Shown piece after piece: positions 58,460 to 64,000 of a stretch of 64,000 nt of DNA; the stretch's first letter is position 1; each line of letters begins with the position of its first letter. Origin of the DNA: Pseudomonas frederiksbergensis (GTDB lineage Bacteria > Pseudomonadota > Gammaproteobacteria > Pseudomonadales > Pseudomonadaceae); assembly GCF_000802155.2 (NCBI RefSeq), contig NZ_JQGJ02000008.1:62001-126000 (forward strand), given 5' to 3'. The notes below the pieces were generated by a model. The model ran no database searches. It was not told the origin of the DNA and worked only from the letters and a program-made list of their open reading frames with translations. A program made the translations under genes and the position numbers.

Positions 58460-59839
58460 TCAGTCCAGTAAAGAAAGGGTGACTGGCGTCAGGTGATTGT
58501 CTTCGACCCGCACCAGCAGTTCGCCTTCGCCGAGCTTGGCGGTCAGGCGCTGGCCAGTCCGGGTTTGTCCGGCGTTGCGGATCGCATGGCCGCGTTCGTC
58601 GAGCAGGATGCTGTAGCCACGACCGAGGGTCGCCAGGGGGCTGACGATGTGCAGCGTCTGCATCTGGTTTTGTAGCTGTACGCGTCGCGTTTTAAGGCCT
58701 TCGCGCATGGCTCGGGGCAGGCGTTCGGCGAGGCTGTCGAGGCGATGACGCAACATGGCCAACTGTCGGCCCGGATGTTGTCCAGCCAGGCGCGTTTCCA
58801 GGCGGATCAGCCGTTCGCGGCGGGTATTGAGGCTGCGTTCGAAGGCCCGGCGCATGCGCATGTCCAGGTCATCGAGGCGTTGCGCCTGTTGGCGCAGGCG
58901 TTCGCCGGGATGGCGCAGGCGCCGGGTGAGGCCTTCGAGGCGCAGTTGATCGCGCATCAGGCGGTCGCGCATGCGCATCACCAATCGCCGGTGCAGGCTT
59001 TCTACCCGGCGCACCAGGTCGCCAGCATCCGGCGCCAGCAGTTCAGCGGCGGCGGAAGGTGTAGGGGCGCGCACGTCGGCAACGAAATCGCTGATGGACA
59101 CGTCGGTCTCATGGCCGACGGCGCTGACGATCGGCGTGACGCAGGCGTCCACGGCCCGGGCCACGGCTTCTTCGTTGAAGCACCACAAGTCTTCCAGCGA
59201 ACCGCCGCCCCGGGCCAGGATCAGCGCGTCAAAGCCACGGGCATCGGCCAGTTTCAGTGCGCGGACGATTTGCCCGGTGGCTTCGCGGCCTTGCACGGCG
59301 GTGGGAATCAACGTCAGGGAAATCTGCGGCGCGCGGCGGCGGAACACACTGATGATGTCGCGGATCACCGCGCCGGTGGGCGAACTGATGATGCCGATGC
59401 GTTGCGGATGGGCCGGCAATGGCACCTTGCGCTCGGCGCTGAACAGGCCCTCGGCGCTGAGTTTTTCCTTCAGGGCATCGAAAGCCAGGCGCAGGGCGCC
59501 ATCGCCGGCCGGCTCGACGGTGTCGAGAATCAGTTGATAATCGCCACGGCCTTCGAACAGCGAGACCTTGCCACGCACCTTCACCGCCAATCCGTCCTTC
59601 AAGGCCTGGCGCACCCGCGCGGCGTTCTGCCGGAACAGTGCGCAACGCACCTGGGCGCCGCTGTCCTTGAGGGTGAAGTACACGTGGCCGGAGGCGGGGC
59701 GGGCGAGGTTGGAAATCTCGCCCTCGACCCAGATGTTGCTGAACACGTCCTCCAGCAACACCCGCGCACGGCCGTTGAGCTGGCTGACAGTCAGGACCTC
59801 GCGGTCCAGGCCCAGTCGGGCAAAGGGATCTTTAATCAT
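58460..59839 (-). CDS. xseA: exodeoxyribonuclease VII large subunit
   Basis: The 459-residue large subunit of ExoVII degrades single-stranded DNA. It has an N-terminal OB-fold (IWVEGEISNLARPASGHVYF), the core IGIISSPTGAVIRDIISVFR and LARGGGSLEDLWCFNEEAVA, and a long coiled coil (residues about 280-390). The ATG at 59839 matches MIKDPFARLGLDREVLTVSQ; an upstream frame start at 59890 was not used. No xseB is adjacent. Confidence 0.96.
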   Translation of the reverse strand: MIKDPFARLGLDREVLTVSQLNGRARVLLEDVFSNIWVEGEISNLARPASGHVYFTLKDSGAQVRCALFRQNAARVRQALKDGLAVKVRGKVSLFEGRGDYQLILDTVEPAGDGALRLAFDALKEKLSAEGLFSAERKVPLPAHPQRIGIISSPTGAVIRDIISVFRRRAPQISLTLIPTAVQGREATGQIVRALKLADARGFDALILARGGGSLEDLWCFNEEAVARAVDACVTPIVSAVGHETDVSISDFVADVRAPTPSAAAELLAPDAGDLVRRVESLHRRLVMRMRDRLMRDQLRLEGLTRRLRHPGERLRQQAQRLDDLDMRMRRAFERSLNTRRERLIRLETRLAGQHPGRQLAMLRHRLDSLAERLPRAMREGLKTRRVQLQNQMQTLHIVSPLATLGRGYSILLDERGHAIRNAGQTRTGQRLTAKLGEGELLVRVEDNHLTPVTLSLLD

Positions 59840-60022
59840 GGGCGGCATGATAAGGGGATTCGCGTCTGAATCGCCATGTGTGCAAGGCAATTAGACCGAG
59901 TCGCTTGTTTCGCGACCAGACCTGCGAAGGCGATGGGCCAGTCACCACAAATGCTGGATATGCCATGACACATCTGGCTAAAGTCCCCGCTCTCCATATC
60001 AAGGAAGTGCCGGATGGATCTG
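59840..60022. other. intergenic region upstream of xseA
   Basis: No gene is supported on either strand. It should hold the xseA promoter on the minus strand, though no clear hexamers were picked. A minus-strand frame (59836-60225) has no family resemblance. Confidence 0.35.
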
Positions 60023-60025
60023 TAG

Positions 60026-60280
60026 GCGGCGCGGGCGACCCAGAGTGCGCTGATCAGCTGCAGTACCGTGGTGCGCTTGAGTCTGTTCGTTATCGCGGGC
60101 GTGTATGCCGAGCTACCCTTGTTGGTATTGGCGCTGTGTTTGTTGCCGGCCATGGCGCTGGAGTTGTGGGTAGGGCGTCGCCTGACCATGAAGATGTCGC
60201 GCGAGGCATTCGTGCGCCTGGTCACCTGGCTGGTGCTCGCCAGTGGCCTGGCGTTGATCGGCCGCTACCTGAATGCTTGA
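60026..60280 (+). pseudogene. truncated TauE/SafE-family permease (C-terminal part)
   Basis: The plus frame gives AARATQSALISCSTVVRLSL and continues FVIAGVYAELPLLVLALCLL, with three membrane segments to IGRYLNA. This is the end of a TauE/SafE-type anion exporter. An in-frame TAG lies just upstream (60023-60025), and the N-terminal two thirds are absent from this window. The nearest candidate start (GTG at 60068) would give 70 residues. Read as a remnant from a deletion. Confidence 0.65.
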
Positions 60281-60349
60281 CCTGGCCCAGCCAGGGATTA
60301 AGCTGCCGGCCCTTTAGTAGATCTGCCAGGGAAACCTCCAGGCCTCGCC

Positions 60350-60898
60350 ATGAATTCGCAAAGTATTATCGTCCCGAAAATTTCCACCTTGCCGGTCCAC
60401 GAGCCTCGGGCTCGGGCGATCGTGCGCTGGCTGGTGCGCAAGAATATCGTCGAAGAGCAACTGACCACCTGCGGCCGCACCGGCAATCGCATGGCCCACG
60501 CTATCGCTCCCGGTGCCCGCGACGTGGTCCTGCATCCCGACGCGCTGCCGTTCGGCGAATCGATCAACGGCCTGGAAATCATCACCAAGCGTTGCATCTA
60601 TACGCCGGCCAAGGGGTTCCTGGAAGAGGCCGGTTGCGCCGAGTGCCGCAAGGAAGTCGGCGAAGCGCTGTTTGAAAGCCTGGAAGATTGGATGCCTGGG
60701 CGCACTGATAACTTCACCTGTCCTGAATGCGGGCATGAAGACGACATCAATGGGTTTCTATTCCTGCAACCCTGTGCGTTCTCCAATCTGGGTTTCATTT
60801 TCAATAATTGGCTGGAGGCGGGGTTCAAGCAGGCCTTTGTCGATGAATTCGCCGATTGGCTCGATCAGCCGGTGAGTTGGGTGAAGGTGGAGTTGTAG
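60350..60898 (+). CDS. zinc-ribbon-like protein of unknown function
   Basis: The 182-residue protein begins MNSQSIIVPKISTLPVHEPR. Its middle has two Cys pairs, CAEC (about residue 95) and CPEC (about 124), that could bind zinc. Similar proteins occur near guaB in Pseudomonas and are sometimes labelled as a sugar ABC transporter ATPase, but no Walker motifs are present, so that label is doubtful. No signal peptide is visible. Confidence 0.7.
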   Translation: MNSQSIIVPKISTLPVHEPRARAIVRWLVRKNIVEEQLTTCGRTGNRMAHAIAPGARDVVLHPDALPFGESINGLEIITKRCIYTPAKGFLEEAGCAECRKEVGEALFESLEDWMPGRTDNFTCPECGHEDDINGFLFLQPCAFSNLGFIFNNWLEAGFKQAFVDEFADWLDQPVSWVKVEL

Positions 60899-60974
60899 AT
60901 AGATGCATCACAGGATGGGCGTGCGGTGGTTTCACCCCACCAATCACCCCGCCAATAATAGACAGAGTTTTACA

Positions 60975-61003
60975 TTGAGCCAGACGGGCTGCATGAGTAT
61001 AAT
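60975..61003 (+). promoter_or_regulatory. guaB promoter
   Basis: TTGAGC (60975-60980) and TATAAT (60998-61003) are 17 bases apart, 36 bases before the guaB ATG. The -10 is consensus. Confidence 0.8.
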
Positions 61004-61039
61004 GGCGCGCTTCCATTTTCCCGCTCGGGAGCCCCCGCG

Positions 61040-62509
61040 ATGCTGCGTATCAGCCAAGAAGCTCTGACCTTCGACGACATTCTCCTAGTGCCCGGTTATT
61101 CCGAGGTGCTGCCTAACGAAGTCAGTCTCAAAACCCGTCTCACCCGTGGCATCGAACTGAATATCCCCCTGGTTTCCGCCGCCATGGACACCGTGACCGA
61201 AGCCCGTCTGGCCATCGCCATGGCCCAGGAAGGCGGTATCGGGATCATCCACAAGAACATGACCATCGAACAGCAGGCCGCCGAAGTGCGCAAGGTCAAG
61301 CGGTTCGAGGCTGGCGTGGTCAAGGATCCGATCACCATCGAGGCTGACGCCACGGTCCGGGATCTGTTCGAACTGACCCGCATGCACAACATCTCCGGCG
61401 TTCCGGTGCTGCACGATGGCGACCTGGTCGGCATCGTCACTTCCCGCGACGTGCGTTTCGAAAACCGCCTGGATGCTTCCGTCCGCCAAGTGATGACGCC
61501 TAAAGAGCGCCTGGTCACGGTCAAGGAAGGCACCAGCAAGGACGAAGTTCGCGAGCTGTTGCACAAGCACCGCATCGAGCGCGTGCTGATCGTCGACGAG
61601 AAGTTTGCCCTCAAGGGCATGATGACCGTCAACGACATCGAAAAAGCCAAGGCCTACCCGCTGGCCAGCAAGGACGACCAAGGTCGTCTGCGCGTCGGCG
61701 CTGCCGTCGGCACTGGCAAGGACACCGGTGACCGTGTTGCCGCCCTGGTCAATGCCGGCGTTGACGTGGTGGTGGTCGACACCGCCCACGGTCACTCCAA
61801 AGGCGTGATCGACCGCGTTCGCTGGGTCAAGCAGAACTTCCCTGACGTGCAGGTGATCGGCGGCAACATCGCCACCGGCGCAGCCGCCAAGGCCCTGGCC
61901 GAAGCTGGCGCCGACGCGGTCAAGGTCGGTATCGGCCCTGGCTCGATCTGCACCACCCGTATCGTTGCCGGTGTCGGCGTGCCGCAGATCAGCGCCATCG
62001 CCAACGTCGCCGCCGCCCTTGAAGGCACTGGCGTACCGTTGATCGCCGACGGCGGTATCCGTTTCTCCGGTGACCTGTCCAAGGCCATCGTTGCCGGTGC
62101 CTACTGCGTGATGATGGGTTCGATGTTCGCCGGTACCGAAGAAGCGCCAGGCGAGATCGAGCTGTTCCAGGGCCGTAGCTACAAGGCCTATCGCGGCATG
62201 GGTTCGCTGGGCGCCATGTCCCAGGCCCAAGGCTCTTCCGACCGTTACTTCCAGGACTCCTCCGCGGGTGCCGAGAAGCTGGTACCGGAAGGCATCGAAG
62301 GTCGCGTGCCGTACAAAGGCACCTTGAGCGCCATCATCCATCAACTGATGGGCGGCCTGCGTTCTTCCATGGGCTACACCGGCAGCGCCGACATCGAAGA
62401 GATGCGCACCAAGCCGGAGTTCGTGCGCATCACCGGCGCCGGCATGGCCGAGTCCCATGTCCACGACGTGCAGATCACCAAGGAAGCGCCGAACTACCGC
62501 GTAGGTTAA
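61040..62509 (+). CDS. guaB: IMP dehydrogenase
   Basis: The 489-residue enzyme oxidises IMP to XMP, the committed step of GMP synthesis. It has two CBS domains (about residues 95-205; GVVKDPITIEADATVRDLFE) within the TIM barrel. The active-site loop is GIGPGSICTTRIVAGVG with its Cys, followed by GMGSLGAMSQAQGSSDRYFQ. The CBS pair suggests allosteric control by adenine and guanine nucleotides. guaA follows, so GMP synthesis is in one unit. Confidence 0.97.
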   Translation: MLRISQEALTFDDILLVPGYSEVLPNEVSLKTRLTRGIELNIPLVSAAMDTVTEARLAIAMAQEGGIGIIHKNMTIEQQAAEVRKVKRFEAGVVKDPITIEADATVRDLFELTRMHNISGVPVLHDGDLVGIVTSRDVRFENRLDASVRQVMTPKERLVTVKEGTSKDEVRELLHKHRIERVLIVDEKFALKGMMTVNDIEKAKAYPLASKDDQGRLRVGAAVGTGKDTGDRVAALVNAGVDVVVVDTAHGHSKGVIDRVRWVKQNFPDVQVIGGNIATGAAAKALAEAGADAVKVGIGPGSICTTRIVAGVGVPQISAIANVAAALEGTGVPLIADGGIRFSGDLSKAIVAGAYCVMMGSMFAGTEEAPGEIELFQGRSYKAYRGMGSLGAMSQAQGSSDRYFQDSSAGAEKLVPEGIEGRVPYKGTLSAIIHQLMGGLRSSMGYTGSADIEEMRTKPEFVRITGAGMAESHVHDVQITKEAPNYRVG

Positions 62510-62534
62510 GGCCTTCAGCAAAACGTTAATCACC

Positions 62535-62556
62535 GGGGCTGTTCATTCAGCCCCGA
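62535..62556 (+). terminator. hairpin between guaB and guaA
   Basis: CGGGGCTG pairs with CAGCCCCG (loop TTCATT-like) and AGTTGTTTC follows. It is a weak terminator or attenuator that could lower guaA relative to guaB. Confidence 0.5.
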
Positions 62557-62588
62557 GTTGTTTCTGATTCACTACATGAGAATGAGTC

Positions 62589-64000
62589 ATGGCCCTCGAC
62601 ATTCACGCTCACCGCATCCTGATCCTCGACTTCGGTTCCCAGTACACCCAGCTGATCGCCCGCCGCGTGCGTGAAATCGGCGTGTACTGTGAATTGCATC
62701 CGTTCGACATGGATGATGAAGCGATTCGCGAATTCGCGCCTAAAGGCGTCATCCTCGCCGGCGGCCCGGAGTCCGTGCACGAAGCCGACAGCCCGCGCTG
62801 CCCCCAAGCCGTGTTCGACCTGGACGTGCCGGTCTTCGGTATCTGCTACGGCATGCAAACCATGGCGGAACAGCTGGGCGGCAAGGTCGAAGGTTCGGAT
62901 TTGCGCGAGTTCGGTTACGCCCGCGTCGACGTGGTCGGCAAGAGCCGCCTGTTGGACGGCATCGAGGATCATATCGACGCCGACGGCCTGTTCGGCCTCG
63001 ACGTGTGGATGAGCCACGGTGACAAGGTCACCAAGATGCCGGAAGACTTCCACATCCTGGCCAGCACCCCGAGCTGCCCGATTGCCGGCATGTTCAACGA
63101 CGACCGTCGCTACTACGGCGTGCAGTTCCACCCGGAAGTGACCCACACCAAGCAGGGCGGCCGTATCCTGTCGCGCTTCATCCTCGACATCTGCGGGTGC
63201 GAAGCCCTCTGGACGCCGTCGAAGATCGCTGAAGACGCCATTGCCCAGGTGCGTGCCCAGGTCGGCACCGACAATGTGCTGCTGGGCCTGTCCGGCGGCG
63301 TTGACTCCTCGGTGGTTGCCGCATTGCTGCACAAGGCCATCGGCGACCAGCTGACTTGCGTATTCGTCGACAACGGCCTGCTGCGCCTGCACGAAGGCGA
63401 GCAAGTGATGGCCATGTTCGCCGAGAACATGGGCGTCAAGGTGATCCGCGCCAATGCCGAAGAGCAATTCTTGAACAACCTGGCCGGCGAGTCCGACCCG
63501 GAGAAGAAGCGCAAGATCATCGGCCGTACCTTCATCGACGTGTTCGATGCCGAATCCTGCAAGCTGGACAACATCAAGTACCTGGCCCAAGGCACCATCT
63601 ACCCCGACGTGATCGAGTCGGCCGGCGCCAAGAGCGGCAAGGCCCACGTGATCAAGTCCCACCACAACGTAGGTGGCCTGCCGGAGGAGATGAACCTCAA
63701 GCTGGTCGAGCCGCTGCGCGAACTGTTCAAGGACGAAGTGCGTCGCCTCGGCCTGGAACTGGGCCTGCCGTACGACATGGTCTACCGCCACCCATTCCCG
63801 GGCCCGGGCCTGGGCGTGCGGATCCTCGGTGAAGTGAAAAAGGAATACGCCGACCTGCTGCGTCGCGCCGACCACATCTTCATCGAAGAACTGCGCAAGG
63901 CCGACTGGTACCACAAGGTCAGCCAGGCGTTCGTGGTGTTCCAGCCAGTGAAATCGGTGGGCGTGGTCGGCGACGGCCGTCGCTACGCCTGGGTCGTCGC
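62589..64000 (+). CDS. guaA: GMP synthase (glutamine-hydrolysing), partial
   Basis: The visible 470 residues contain the class I glutamine amidotransferase domain (ILDFGSQYTQLIARRVREIG; nucleophile Cys in VFGICYGMQTMAEQLGG; His in YGVQFHPEVTHT). The ATP-PPase domain has the P-loop motif GLSGGVDSSVVAALLHKAIG, and the C-terminal dimerisation domain has PFPGPGLGVRILGEVKKEYA. It aminates XMP to GMP. The reading frame is open at the window edge, so the C-terminus lies outside. Confidence 0.96.
   Translation, partial: MALDIHAHRILILDFGSQYTQLIARRVREIGVYCELHPFDMDDEAIREFAPKGVILAGGPESVHEADSPRCPQAVFDLDVPVFGICYGMQTMAEQLGGKVEGSDLREFGYARVDVVGKSRLLDGIEDHIDADGLFGLDVWMSHGDKVTKMPEDFHILASTPSCPIAGMFNDDRRYYGVQFHPEVTHTKQGGRILSRFILDICGCEALWTPSKIAEDAIAQVRAQVGTDNVLLGLSGGVDSSVVAALLHKAIGDQLTCVFVDNGLLRLHEGEQVMAMFAENMGVKVIRANAEEQFLNNLAGESDPEKKRKIIGRTFIDVFDAESCKLDNIKYLAQGTIYPDVIESAGAKSGKAHVIKSHHNVGGLPEEMNLKLVEPLRELFKDEVRRLGLELGLPYDMVYRHPFPGPGLGVRILGEVKKEYADLLRRADHIFIEELRKADWYHKVSQAFVVFQPVKSVGVVGDGRRYAWVV

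Noticed and set aside
59836..60225. Minus-strand frame opposite the TauE remnant
   Set aside because: It overlaps xseA's start and the permease remnant and has no family resemblance.
1..64000. CRISPR array
   Set aside because: No regularly spaced direct repeats with spacers were seen. The short repeats present are REP palindromes.

Overview
The window looks like the chromosome of a fluorescent-group Pseudomonas. The evidence is high GC with strong C/G third positions, a complete iscR-iscSUA-hscBA-fdx-iscX operon followed by ndk, rlmN, pilW, rodZ, ispG, hisS, yfgM, bamB and der in the usual pseudomonad order, a DUF6124 gene, and short palindromic REP-type repeats scattered between genes. Species assignment was not possible by eye. 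No rRNA and no CRISPR array were seen. One tRNA (Leu, CAA) is present. The window ends inside guaA.

Bases 1 to 18,665 are an accessory but GC-rich stretch. It holds a DUF4256 gene, an unrecognised 501-residue protein and a DUF488 gene. Next comes a two-partner secretion locus, with a large TpsA adhesin followed by its TpsB pore. A tight three-gene operon follows: an AraC-type response regulator, a hybrid 7TMR-DISM histidine kinase and a TonB-dependent receptor. The stretch closes with a convergent PAS-GGDEF cyclase, a DUF2442 gene and a DUF6124 gene.

Bases about 18,669 to 28,685 form a genomic island of about 10 kb, visibly richer in A+T, inserted in the 3' end of tRNA-Leu(CAA). A 16-base direct repeat marks both ends and a P4-type integrase lies next to the tRNA. 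Cargo includes a PIN-like nuclease with a coiled coil and three C-terminal membrane helices, a HEPN-like protein beside a frameshifted phosphoribosyltransferase, and a pair of small membrane proteins (one DUF4760-like, one zinc-ribbon). There is also a second tyrosine recombinase with a 91-residue partner, an ash-like small gene and several decayed remnants. This is the part of the window most likely to hold undescribed biology, possibly phage defence.

Bases 28,800 to 64,000 are core genome. In order: queA-tgt-yajC-secD-secF (queuosine tRNA modification plus Sec accessory proteins); a glycine-zipper protein; suhB diverging from trmJ-cysE; the IscR-controlled iron-sulphur operon; ndk to der; a transaminase with an overlapping omega-amidase-like gene; a small coiled-coil protein; leuA (minus strand) with a candidate leader peptide; an M23 peptidase and xseA (minus strand); a truncated TauE/SafE remnant; a zinc-ribbon protein; and guaB-guaA.
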